Assembly (NCBI RefSeq): GCF_014647795.1
Contig: NZ_BMPW01000040.1
Location: 1 to 51,210 of the forward strand
Direction of reading: 5' to 3'
DNA: 51,210 nucleotides
Source of the DNA: Actinoplanes campanulatus
GTDB lineage: Bacteria; Actinomycetota; Actinomycetes; Mycobacteriales; Micromonosporaceae
The position numbers and the translations under genes were made by a program. The notes under the pieces were generated by a model, which ran no database searches, was not told the DNA's origin, and saw only the letters and a list, made by a program, of their open reading frames with translations. Below are positions 37,568-45,641 of this stretch, piece by piece (within the stretch, counting starts at the first letter, position 1; each line of letters starts with the position of its first letter).

Positions 37568-37903
37568 TCAGACCGGCCTTCCTCGAGGCGGGACACCGCT
37601 GCCACCATCCGTGTAGCGCTTGCCGGAGATGGTGATGTTGCTGCCCTTGAAACCAGTTGTCCCGTTGCTTCCACCCATGCGCACCAGGGTCGCTTTGCCC
37701 AGCTCGGCCTGGGCGCGGACCTGGTGCTCCCGCGGAGCCGGGACGAGCGCTGCCGCGGTCGGCAGGGCCCGGACGAGCTCGGACGGGGTCCGCTCAGCGA
37801 CCATCAGCGCCAACGGAGCGGCGGTGGCGGGCAGTGAGGCGGACAGAGGCCAGGCAGCAGTCGGCAGCATCGACGGGATCGTCATCGTGATGTTGAGCTT
37901 CAT
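37568..37903 (-). CDS. 111-residue ORF in the whiB7 leader, unknown
   Basis: The ATG at 37903 has the strong site GGGAGGTGG 6 bp upstream. The product starts MKLNITMTIPSMLPTAAWPL, continues Ala/Pro/Leu-rich, and ends in a Gly/Ser/Thr-rich part (VRMGGSNGTTGFKG... SGKRYTDGG). No family is recognised and no signal peptide or zinc motif is present. It stops 24 bp before the whiB7 attenuator hairpin, where the ribosome-sensing upstream ORF lies in mycobacteria, so it may serve as that sensor rather than as a functional protein. An internal ATG near 37678 (MGGSNGTTGF) could give a shorter leader peptide. Confidence 0.55.
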   Translation of the reverse strand: MKLNITMTIPSMLPTAAWPLSASLPATAAPLALMVAERTPSELVRALPTAAALVPAPREHQVRAQAELGKATLVRMGGSNGTTGFKGSNITISGKRYTDGGSGVPPRGRPV

Positions 37904-37983
37904 CGTTGCCACCTCCCTCTCCATGACCTTGCACTCGTGGTTAGAAACCCCAGCAAGCGAACCGCTCGCCAAGACGTGTCCTG

Positions 37984-38022
37984 AGGCTATGCCTGCCCTA
38001 CACGGGAGGGCAAACGAATTAA
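37984..38022 (-). promoter_or_regulatory. Candidate WhiB7-dependent promoter
   Basis: On the minus strand an AT block TTAATTC (38022-38016) lies 2 bp upstream of a -35-like TTGCCC (38013-38008), followed 18 bp later by TAGCCT (37989-37984) as -10. An AT-rich patch next to the -35 is the known requirement for WhiB7. Starting here, a leader of about 550 nt would contain the 111-residue ORF and the attenuator. Confidence 0.45.
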
Positions 38023-38026
38023 CGCA

Positions 38027-40165
38027 CTAGTTTCCGAAGTTTTTCGGCGCAAGATCATCTGGGCTCGCTCCGGCCACCAGAGCGAAGACCGCGTCGCCGT
38101 ACTGACCCAGCTTCCGGGGGCCGATCCCGGCGATCGCCAGCAGCTCCGCCGGGCCGGTCGGGCGGCGCTCCGCCACGGCCACCAGGGTCGCGTCGGTGAA
38201 CACCACGTACGCAGGGACTTTGAGCTCCGCCGCGGTGCTCGCGCGCCACACCTGCAAACGCTCGTGGAGGTCCTCGTCGAGGTCCGACGGGCAGGTGGGA
38301 CAGCGGCCCAGTTTGCGGTCGGCGCCGGCCAGCAGGGTGGCGCCGCAGATCCGACACGAGGACACCCGGATGGGACGCCGGTCGGGTTTCCGACTTCCAT
38401 CGACCGGGGTGCGTTCCCTGGACGTCGAACGCTCCAGCTGCGGAAGGAACCGGCACGGGCGGCGGGCCCGGCCACCGGGGGCGCGGGACTGGCCGTAGGA
38501 GAGCCAGAGTAGGTGACGGGCCCGGGTCACCCCCACATAGAGCAGGCGGCGCTCCTCCTCCAGCTGCTCAGCGGTCTTCGCGTACGTCGTCGGAAGCGTC
38601 CCGTCGGCGAGCCCGACAAGGAACACGGCGTCCCATTCGAGGCCCTTGGCGGAGTGCAGCGAAGCCAGTGTGACTCCTGCCACAGTGGGCGCGTGCTGCT
38701 GTTCGGCACGGCGGGCCAGCTCGTCGTTGAAGGTGGACAGCGACACGTCCCGCTGGATCCGCCCGGCCTCACCGATCGGCAGGATCTCCGGCTCGGCGGC
38801 GTACTCCTCGGCGAGGGTGACCAGCGCGGCGAGCGCCTCCCACTGCTCGCGTGCCGCACCGCCCGGCGGGGGTTGGCTCCGGTTCCATCCGGTGGCGGCG
38901 AGCGCCTCCACGACCGCCTCGACGAGCGGGGTCTCGCCGGGGACCGACCGCACGGCGGCACGCAGCGCGACCATCGCCTGCCGAACCTCGGCACGCTCGA
39001 AGAACCGCTCGGCGCCCCGGACCACGTAGGGCACCTCGGCCTCGGCGAGCGCCTCCTCGTACGCCTCGGACTGCGCGTTGGTCCGGAAGAGCACCGCGAT
39101 CTCGCTGGCCGGGGTGCCGGCCGCGATCAGTTCCCGGCATCGCCGGGCCACCGCGACCGCCTCCCCCGGCTCGTCCGGGAAGATCTTGAGTTCCGGCTCC
39201 GGCCCGGGCGGCCGCTGCCCGACCAGCTCCAGGCGCAGTTTCGCCTCGGTGCCGCGGGCCTGCCGGATCACCGCGTTGGCCAGCCCCACCACCTGCGGCG
39301 TGGAGCGGTAGTCACGGACCAGCCGGACCACCACGGCGTCGCGCCGCTGACGGGGAAAGTCGATGAGGTACGCCGAGGTGGCGCCGGTGAACGAGTAGAT
39401 GGTCTGGCTGGCGTCGCCGACCACGGTGAGGTCGTCGCGCCCGCCCAGCCAGGCGCCGAGCAGCCGCTGCTGGAGCGGGTTGACGTCCTGGTACTCGTCG
39501 ACGACGAAGTGCCGGTACTGGGCGCGGATCTGTTCGGCGACGTCCGGGTGCTCCTCGATGCCCCAGACCGCGGCACGCAGCATGTCCTCGAAGTCGATCA
39601 CGCCCTGACGGCGCTTCAGCGACTCGTAGGCGGCGAACACCTCGGCCACCCGGGCCGGTTCGAACGGCGGCTCACGCATCGCCTTGGCCGCGGCCACCAG
39701 GTACTCCCCCGGCTCGACCAGGGAGGACTTGGCCCACTCGATCTCACCGGCCAGGTCCCGGGCGGCGGCCCGGTCGGTGCGCAGCCCGGCCTTCGCGGCC
39801 GCCAGACCGACGACGCGGACCTTGCTCTCCATCAGCTCGGGCATCTGCCGGCCCTCGAGCAGCCGCGGGGCGAAGTAGCGGACCTGGCGTAGCGCGGCCG
39901 CGTGGAAGGTACGAGCCTGCACCCCCGCCGTACCGAGGGCGGTGAGCCGGGCCCGCATCTCGGCCGCGGCCCGCGCCGTGAAGGTCACCGCCAGCACGTG
40001 CCGCGGGCTGATCTCGCCGGAGAGGGTCCGGTACGCGATGCGGTGGGTGATGGCCCGGGTCTTGCCGGTGCCCGCGCCGGCGAGGATGCAGACCGGCCCG
40101 GCGGGGGCCGTCACCGCCGTCCGCTGCTCCGGATCCAGCCCGGCCAGCACCCCTTCAGTCCGCAC
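38027..40165 (-). CDS. uvrD2: UvrD2-type DNA helicase with zinc site and HRDC domain
   Basis: 712 residues from the GTG at 40165. Superfamily-1 motifs: ILAGAGTGKTRAIT (Walker A, about 28-40), VVDEYQDVNPLQQ (Walker B), VVGDASQTIYSF (motif III), LVRDYRSTPQ (IV), ASLHSAKGLEWDAVFLVG (V), LLYVGVTRAR (VI). The C terminus has a four-Cys element, CRICG and CPTC, then an HRDC domain ending VFALVAG. This set defines actinobacterial UvrD2, a 3'-5' helicase of DNA repair. It lies upstream of whiB7, as in mycobacteria, and diverges from the mycoredoxin gene with 83 bp between. Confidence 0.95.
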   Translation of the reverse strand: MRTEGVLAGLDPEQRTAVTAPAGPVCILAGAGTGKTRAITHRIAYRTLSGEISPRHVLAVTFTARAAAEMRARLTALGTAGVQARTFHAAALRQVRYFAPRLLEGRQMPELMESKVRVVGLAAAKAGLRTDRAAARDLAGEIEWAKSSLVEPGEYLVAAAKAMREPPFEPARVAEVFAAYESLKRRQGVIDFEDMLRAAVWGIEEHPDVAEQIRAQYRHFVVDEYQDVNPLQQRLLGAWLGGRDDLTVVGDASQTIYSFTGATSAYLIDFPRQRRDAVVVRLVRDYRSTPQVVGLANAVIRQARGTEAKLRLELVGQRPPGPEPELKIFPDEPGEAVAVARRCRELIAAGTPASEIAVLFRTNAQSEAYEEALAEAEVPYVVRGAERFFERAEVRQAMVALRAAVRSVPGETPLVEAVVEALAATGWNRSQPPPGGAAREQWEALAALVTLAEEYAAEPEILPIGEAGRIQRDVSLSTFNDELARRAEQQHAPTVAGVTLASLHSAKGLEWDAVFLVGLADGTLPTTYAKTAEQLEEERRLLYVGVTRARHLLWLSYGQSRAPGGRARRPCRFLPQLERSTSRERTPVDGSRKPDRRPIRVSSCRICGATLLAGADRKLGRCPTCPSDLDEDLHERLQVWRASTAAELKVPAYVVFTDATLVAVAERRPTGPAELLAIAGIGPRKLGQYGDAVFALVAGASPDDLAPKNFGN

Positions 40166-40248
40166 GGTAGGGAATCATGACACCCGTACGGGGTGTTGTG
40201 CTTGTCAGACGCACCACCGTGTGACCTGTATCGAAGGAGCCCTGACCG

Positions 40249-40491
40249 ATGCTGACCATGTACTCGACGTCCTGGTGTGGGTACTGCCACCGCCTCAAGT
40301 CGCAGCTCGACCGCGAGGGCATCACCTACGACGTCGTCGACATCGAGCAGGACGAGGCCTCGGCCGCGTTCGTGCGCAGCGTCAACGGGGGCAACCAGAC
40401 CGTGCCGACGCTGAGGTTCGCGGACGGTTCGGCGCTGACGAACCCGTCGATCGTCCAGGTGAAGCAGCACCTCGCCGCCATCGCGGCCTGA
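40249..40491 (+). CDS. mrx1: Mycoredoxin (glutaredoxin-like, mycothiol-dependent)
   Basis: 80 residues, the typical length. The active site is WCGYC at 9-13 (MYSTSWCGYC), the cis-Pro is in TVPTLRFADG, and LTNPSIVQVKQHL is the C-terminal helix seen in mycoredoxin-1. The enzyme reduces mixed disulfides of proteins with mycothiol, the actinobacterial thiol. GAAGGAG precedes the ATG. It is divergent to uvrD2, as in mycobacteria, and ends in a strong hairpin. Confidence 0.94.
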   Translation: MLTMYSTSWCGYCHRLKSQLDREGITYDVVDIEQDEASAAFVRSVNGGNQTVPTLRFADGSALTNPSIVQVKQHLAAIAA

Positions 40492-40492
40492 G

Positions 40493-40523
40493 GTTTCGGG
40501 AGGGGCCGGGCCCCTCCCGAACC
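40493..40523. terminator. Hairpin terminator after mrx1
   Basis: Stem TTCGGGAGGGGCC/GGCCCCTCCCGAA centred at 40508, directly after the mrx1 stop and ending 2 bp before the stop of the convergent dioxygenase gene. Confidence 0.8.
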
Positions 40524-40524
40524 T

Positions 40525-41406
40525 TTACGGGATCAGCGCCGGGATGCTGGAGTCGAGCAGACCCCGCTCCTTGAGGGCGCCGTAGAGCGGCGTGGTCTCC
40601 GGGTAGTGGCCCCACTGGTGGTCACCGTCGCCGTTGCCGAAGCCGCCGAGGAGCTGCTTCTGCACCTCGTTGAGATTCGCCCAGGCCGGCGTGTTCGGCA
40701 GGTCCGCATTCTCGTCGCGCATCGCGATCCACCGCGGGGTGTAGCCGAAGAACGCGCCGACACGGGTGATGTCGGAGTAGTTGTCCGACCGGGCGTGCCA
40801 GATGCGGCGGTCGAAGACGACCAGGTCACCGGCGTTCGCGGTGATCTGGGTCGCGCCCTCCGGCTGCGGGAACGGCAGGCCGCGGCTCTTCGGGCCGGGC
40901 AGCCAGTTGGTCTTGTGGCTGCCCGGCAGCACGGTGAAGTTGCCCCGGCCGGTCTCGCTCACGTCGGAGAACCAGTACGCCAGCTTGACCGACAGCATCG
41001 GGCGCGGGTCTGTCTCGATCTCCCGGTTCTGGCGGCCGCCGTCCTGGTGCCAGTGCCACCACTCCTTCTGCTGCTCGTGCAGCTGGGGGTGGACGTCGAT
41101 GTGCGAGTGGTAGATGTGCAGGTTCCACCCGAGCAGCGACCAGATGTACTTGAAAGCCTTGGGGTGGTCGATCAGGAAGGCCAGCTCGGGCACGTGAGCG
41201 ATCGGCGACAGCTGGTGCAGCGCACCGGTCGCGCTGAGCTTGCCCTCGGCCTTGCACTTCTCGTAGTACCCCAGGATCGCGGCCCGGCCGGCCTCGATCT
41301 CGCTCTCACTCAGCACCGACGGCACGACGATGTAGCCGTCGCGATCGAACGCCTCCCGCTCCTCCGCGGACATCGGCGTCCACGCCGGCGCCTCCACCTG
41401 AGTCAT
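40525..41406 (-). CDS. Phytanoyl-CoA dioxygenase family (PhyH) non-heme iron enzyme
   Basis: 293 residues. The start EREAFDRDGYIVVPSVLSESEI is the family N terminus. The iron ligands are His and Asp in WWHWHQDGG (about 117-125) and a distal His in VVFDRRIWHARSDNYS; the following Arg (TRVGAFFGYTPRW) would hold 2-oxoglutarate. Ectoine hydroxylase and several antibiotic-tailoring hydroxylases are close relatives, but the substrate cannot be told. It lies between mrx1 and nudC, genes that are usually neighbours, so it may be an insertion into this conserved block. Its stop is 57 bp from the start of no same-strand partner, and the nudC stop lies 57 bp upstream. Confidence 0.92.
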   Translation of the reverse strand: MTQVEAPAWTPMSAEEREAFDRDGYIVVPSVLSESEIEAGRAAILGYYEKCKAEGKLSATGALHQLSPIAHVPELAFLIDHPKAFKYIWSLLGWNLHIYHSHIDVHPQLHEQQKEWWHWHQDGGRQNREIETDPRPMLSVKLAYWFSDVSETGRGNFTVLPGSHKTNWLPGPKSRGLPFPQPEGATQITANAGDLVVFDRRIWHARSDNYSDITRVGAFFGYTPRWIAMRDENADLPNTPAWANLNEVQKQLLGGFGNGDGDHQWGHYPETTPLYGALKERGLLDSSIPALIP

Positions 41407-41463
41407 CGCTTCCCCCTTCGTCTTTGAAAGGAAGACGCGATGAACCCTCGGATTGGTTGCCGC

Positions 41464-42411
41464 CTAACCGGAAAAAGTTTCCGGATCCTCGTGGAGCCAC
41501 TTCTCGATCAGGTAGAAGGCGATCGACGAGTTCATCGGCAGGGCCGGCGTGCCGTCGCCGGCGACCATCTTCGCGACCGCCTCCCGGGTGAACCAGTGCG
41601 CCTCGTCGATCTCCTCCGGGTCCAGGACCAGTGGCCGGGCCGGATCGGCGATGCCGTGGAAGCCGAGCATCAGCGAGCCGGGGTACGGCCAGGACTGGCT
41701 GCCCTCGTACCGGATCTCGGAGAGGTGGACGCCTACCTCCTCGTACACCTCGCGGGCGACCGCGGCCTCGGCCGACTCGCCGGCCTCGACGAAGCCCGCC
41801 AGGCAGGAGAAACGCCGGCTGCCGTCCGGCCGGGGCGGCCAGGCCGCGTTGTGCCCGAGCAGGCAGCGGCCGGCCGGCCCCGGTACGCCGTCGTGCACCA
41901 GAATGATCATCGCCGGGTCGGTCCGCGGCCACATCAGGCCGCCGTCCGGGTCGACTCGCGCCCACCCCGCCTCCACCGCGACGGTCGGTTTCCCGGTACG
42001 CGGGGAGAACTGGTGACTGCGGTGCCAGTTCCCGAGGGCGACCGCGGTGGTCAGCAGGCCGGTGTCGCGGGCGTCGAGCAGGTGCCCGACCGAGCGCAGA
42101 TCCATGGACCGGGTGCCGTCGCCCGCCGTGAGCGGTGCGTCGACGGCCCAGAACGGGGTGCCGTCCGGGCCGGTGCCGAGGAACCAGCGCTCCCCCTCCG
42201 GCGCCTCCGACGGCGGCACCAGGACCAGCGCGGAGCCGCCGTCGGAACGGTCGGTGACCAGCGCCCGGCCGCCCTTGGCCAGGTCCACCACGACGACCTG
42301 GCCACGGTCCCAGGCGGCGGCGAGCCAGTCCTCGTCCTTGCGGCGGTGGGCGGCACGGTCGAGGGTGGTCCGGGCGAGCGGTGGGCCGCCCGGTTCTTCG
42401 GAGCTGGTCAC
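41464..42411 (-). CDS. nudC: NADH pyrophosphatase, NudC type
   Basis: 315 residues. The Nudix box GFVEAGESAEAAVAREVYEEVGV (split here as GFVEAGESAEAAV and AREVYEEVGV) is complete, and the NudC signature SQSWPYPGS follows. NudC cleaves NAD(H) to NMN(H) and AMP and removes NAD caps from RNA. The four-Cys zinc site of the E. coli enzyme is not seen (only isolated Cys such as GRCLLG). The ATG at 42411 overlaps the stop of the M16 peptidase gene by 4 bp, so it is the third gene of that operon. Confidence 0.94.
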   Translation of the reverse strand: MTSSEEPGGPPLARTTLDRAAHRRKDEDWLAAAWDRGQVVVVDLAKGGRALVTDRSDGGSALVLVPPSEAPEGERWFLGTGPDGTPFWAVDAPLTAGDGTRSMDLRSVGHLLDARDTGLLTTAVALGNWHRSHQFSPRTGKPTVAVEAGWARVDPDGGLMWPRTDPAMIILVHDGVPGPAGRCLLGHNAAWPPRPDGSRRFSCLAGFVEAGESAEAAVAREVYEEVGVHLSEIRYEGSQSWPYPGSLMLGFHGIADPARPLVLDPEEIDEAHWFTREAVAKMVAGDGTPALPMNSSIAFYLIEKWLHEDPETFSG

Positions 42412-43724
42412 GCTGCGCCGCGCTCCACGGCGGTCAGCGCGGCGAGCTGTGCCTCGATCCGCTCGGCGTCGCCCAGGACGACGGTCACCGCGCGGGACGG
42501 GGCGAGGTACTTCGCGGCCGCGGCGGCGACCTCCTCACGGGTGGCGGCCGACAGCGCCGCCGAGTAGTCGCGCAGGTGGTTGAGGCGCAGCCCGAAGCCG
42601 GCGTAGATGCTGGCCAGCCCGGCCAGGCCGGCCTGGGTGGACATGTTGAGGCGGAGGGCTCCGAGGGCGTACCGGCGGGCCTGCTCCAGCTCCTCCTCAC
42701 CGGGGGCGAGGCTGGCGATGCGGCCCAGCTCGTACTGCGTCTCGAGCAGGGACGGGCCGGTCACCTCGGTGGCCACCTCGGCGGCCGCGACCAGGGCGGA
42801 CCCGGCGACGAAGTGCTCGATCGACGAGTACGACCCGTAGGTGTAGCCCTTGTCCTCCCGGATGTTCTCCGTCCAGCGGGACGAGAAGTAGCCGCCGAAG
42901 ACCAGGTTGGCCAGGTAGAGGGCGGCGTAGTCGGGGTCGGTGCGGGTGAGCGCGGGCAGGGCGATCCGCAGCGAGGACTGCACCGAGCCGGGCCGGTCGA
43001 CGAGCAGCAGCGGGCCGGTCTCCAGCGCGGGGGTCGCCGGGATGGTCCCGTCCGGGGCGCTGCCGGTCCAGCCGCCGAGGATCTTGTCGGCGGTGTCGAT
43101 GGCCTGCTCCGGGTCGATGTCGCCGACGAGCACCAGCACCGCGCCGTCCGGGCGGACCCGCTCGGCGTGCAGCTCGCGCAGGGCGGCCGGCTCGACGGCG
43201 CGGACCTCCTCCGGGCCGGGGGTCTGCACCGCGTACGGATGGGCGCCGTACATCCGGCTGAGCAGCGCCGCCCGGGCCAGGTGGCCGGGCTGGCTGAGGG
43301 CGACCTGGATGTGGTCGACCAGCCGCTCCCGTTCGGTGGCCACCTCGGTCTCCGGGTAGGCGGCGCCGGTGAGCACCCCGGCGAGCAGCTCCAGGGTCCG
43401 GTCGAGCCCGTCGGCGAGGGCGTTGCCGCTGATCAGCAGGCGGTCCGGGTCGAGCCCGGCGGCCAGGCTGCCGCCGACGGCCTGCAACTCGGCCGCGATG
43501 TCGATGCTCGACATGGCGCTGGTGCCGGTGAGCAGGGCCTGCGACAGCAGGGTGGCCGGGGCCAGCGGCGCCCGCCCGAACGGGATTCGCAGCCGCACCT
43601 CGACCAGCGGCACGGCGGACCGGCGGATGGCGATCACGGTGAGGCCGTTGGCGAGCGTGCGCTCCCTCTCCAACGGCAGGTTCAGTTCGGCGTCCGGCAC
43701 CAGGTCGGGCAGGGTCTTGGTCAC
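42408..43724 (-). CDS. M16-family peptidase-like subunit without catalytic site
   Basis: 438 residues in the two-lobe insulinase fold: an N-terminal half with NGLTVIAIRRSAVPLVEVRLRIPFG and a C-terminal half with VFGGYFSSRWTENIREDKGYTYG, whose Arg/Tyr pair binds substrate. The zinc motif HxxEH is absent: the corresponding helix reads APATLLSQALLTG. Such inactive halves pair with an active M16 subunit, here the gene just upstream with which it overlaps by 4 bp. Confidence 0.93.
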   Translation of the reverse strand: MTKTLPDLVPDAELNLPLERERTLANGLTVIAIRRSAVPLVEVRLRIPFGRAPLAPATLLSQALLTGTSAMSSIDIAAELQAVGGSLAAGLDPDRLLISGNALADGLDRTLELLAGVLTGAAYPETEVATERERLVDHIQVALSQPGHLARAALLSRMYGAHPYAVQTPGPEEVRAVEPAALRELHAERVRPDGAVLVLVGDIDPEQAIDTADKILGGWTGSAPDGTIPATPALETGPLLLVDRPGSVQSSLRIALPALTRTDPDYAALYLANLVFGGYFSSRWTENIREDKGYTYGSYSSIEHFVAGSALVAAAEVATEVTGPSLLETQYELGRIASLAPGEEELEQARRYALGALRLNMSTQAGLAGLASIYAGFGLRLNHLRDYSAALSAATREEVAAAAAKYLAPSRAVTVVLGDAERIEAQLAALTAVERGAA

Positions 43725-45028
43725 GCGGAAGCTCCCGGGATCACTTCGACGGAGGCGCGGCGCTCGGGCCGCAGGGTGGCCGCGGCGGCGACGATCTGCT
43801 CCGCACGCACCTCGCTGATCAGCTTGGGCAGGTCGTTCAGCATCTCGGGGCGGCCGCGCTGCAACTCCAGCACGGCCATCGGCAGCGCCCGGCCGAGCAC
43901 GTCGTCGGTGCCGTGCAGCAGGCGGGTCGCCATCCGGGCCTGGGTGCGGTCCAGCTCGCCCGGCTTGAGACCGTCGGCGGCGAGCCGGTCCAGCTCCTCG
44001 TCGATGGTCCGCAGCACCTTGTCGGCGTCGCCGCCGGGCGGCAGGTGGGCCTGGAGCAGCAGCGCGGTGGGGTTGCGCACCTGGTACTCGTCGCCCATGA
44101 AGCCGATGTAGCCGCCCAGGGTGGTAGCCGTCCGGTCCCGCTGGACCAGGCGCTCCACGAGCCGGGAGGCGTCACCGTCGGTGAGCACCTCGGCGAGCAC
44201 CACGAACGGCAGGTAGTCGTCGAAGGTCGCGATCGGGTCCGGCACACGCCAGCCGCCGGCCACCGCGGGCAGCGGGGCGATGCGATCTACGTACGACTCC
44301 CGGCGCTCCGCCGTCAGGTCCGGCTCGAAGAAGTCGGGCAGCCGCGGGGCGGGACGGGCGGGCACGTCACCGAAGTGCCGCTCGATCATGGCGGTCGCCT
44401 CGGCCACGTCGAAGTCGCCGGCCACCGACAGCACCGCGTTGCCGCAGGCGTAGTAGCGGTCGAAGAACCCTTGCGCGTCCTCGACCGTGGCGCTCTCCAG
44501 GTCCTCGAACGAGCCGTATCCGTCGTGCGCGTTCGGGAAGGTCTCGAACATCACCGGTGGCAACTTGAGCCACGGGAACCCGCCGTACGGCCGGTTCAGC
44601 ACGTTGACCCGGATCTCCTCCTTGACCACGTCGACCTGGTTGCGCAGGTTCTCCTCGGTGAGCCGCGGGCCGCGCATGCGGTCGGCCTCGAGGAAGAGCG
44701 CGCGCTCGAGGCCGCCGGAGGGCAGCACCTCGAAGTAGTCGGTGTAGTCCAGGTGGGTGGAGCCGTTGAAACTGCCGCCCGCGCCCTGCACGTGGCGGAA
44801 GTGCGCCAGCTTCTCCAGGTTCTCCGAGCCCTGGAACATCAGGTGCTCGAAGAGGTGGGCGAACCCGGTGCGGCCTTCCGGCTCGCTGCGGATGCCGACG
44901 TCGTAGACGACTGCCACACCGACCACGGGGGCGCTGCGATCCGGGGAGAGGACCACGCGCAGACCGTTGCCGAGAGTGAACCGCTCGACCGGGTATTTCG
45001 TCGCGGGGATCTTGATTCTGGGCGCCAC
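43721..45028 (-). CDS. M16-family zinc peptidase, catalytic subunit
   Basis: 435 residues. The zinc site HLFEHLMFQGS (HxxEH) stands near residue 61, after VVYDVGIRSEPEGRTGFA, and the downstream acidic third ligand lies in the EEIRVNV region. The C-terminal half has RDRTATTLGGYIGFMGDEYQ. It forms a pair with the following inactive M16 gene. No signal peptide is visible, so the enzyme should be cytoplasmic and digest peptides. The ATG at 45028 is used. It opens the three-gene operon with the second M16 gene and nudC. Confidence 0.94.
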   Translation of the reverse strand: MAPRIKIPATKYPVERFTLGNGLRVVLSPDRSAPVVGVAVVYDVGIRSEPEGRTGFAHLFEHLMFQGSENLEKLAHFRHVQGAGGSFNGSTHLDYTDYFEVLPSGGLERALFLEADRMRGPRLTEENLRNQVDVVKEEIRVNVLNRPYGGFPWLKLPPVMFETFPNAHDGYGSFEDLESATVEDAQGFFDRYYACGNAVLSVAGDFDVAEATAMIERHFGDVPARPAPRLPDFFEPDLTAERRESYVDRIAPLPAVAGGWRVPDPIATFDDYLPFVVLAEVLTDGDASRLVERLVQRDRTATTLGGYIGFMGDEYQVRNPTALLLQAHLPPGGDADKVLRTIDEELDRLAADGLKPGELDRTQARMATRLLHGTDDVLGRALPMAVLELQRGRPEMLNDLPKLISEVRAEQIVAAAATLRPERRASVEVIPGASA

Positions 45029-45219
45029 GGTACGAATCTAGCGGACGCTGCTCCGTAGTCGAGTGGCGACGCCGGGTAAATACATCAATATCCGTTCCCG
45101 ATCTTCTGCCGCGAATCGGACGGGGACATCACCCCTGGGATGGACTTGACGCACCAACCCCACATGGCCCAGTATTCCCATCCATCAGATAGGTGAACAC
45201 GGGAAAGGGGGCGCGCGTC

Positions 45220-45633
45220 GTGTATGTCTCGGCACGCACGGACTACGCCGTACGCGCGATGCTCGCGGTCACCGCGGAACACCCGCACCTGGTCAAGGCC
45301 GCCGGACTGGCGGCCGCCCAGGAGATCCCGCTGAGCTTCCTCCAAGGCATCCTGCTCGATCTGCGCCGCGCCGGGCTGCTGCACAGCCATCGCGGGGTGG
45401 ACGGCGGATACGCGCTGGCCCGCCCGGCCGAGGAGATCACCGTCGGCGACGTCGTACGCGCCGTCGGCGGGGCCCTCACCACGGTTCGCGGCCTGCCCAC
45501 GTCCACGGCGACCTACCACGGTGCGGCGACGGCGCTGCATGACGTGTGGGTGGCCGTCGAGGCGGCCATCGAGGGCGTGGTCGACCACAAGACCCTGGCC
45601 GAACTCTCCAGCACCTCAGTGAAACGAAACTAG
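45220..45633 (+). CDS. Rrf2-family regulator without Fe-S cysteines
   Basis: 137 residues from the GTG at 45220 (AAAGGGGG upstream; GTG 45193 is an alternative). The winged helix is VSARTDYAVRAMLAVTAEHP, AAAQEIPLSFLQGILLDLRRAGL and the wing SHRGVDGGYALARPAEEI. The three Cys that hold the cluster in IscR/NsrR are absent (VRGLPTSTATYHGAAT stands there), so it is more like CymR-type sulfur regulators. The ABC importer genes begin 8 bp downstream, suggesting it controls its own operon in answer to sulfur supply. Confidence 0.9.
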   Translation: MYVSARTDYAVRAMLAVTAEHPHLVKAAGLAAAQEIPLSFLQGILLDLRRAGLLHSHRGVDGGYALARPAEEITVGDVVRAVGGALTTVRGLPTSTATYHGAATALHDVWVAVEAAIEGVVDHKTLAELSSTSVKRN

Positions 45634-45641
45634 GAGTGAGC

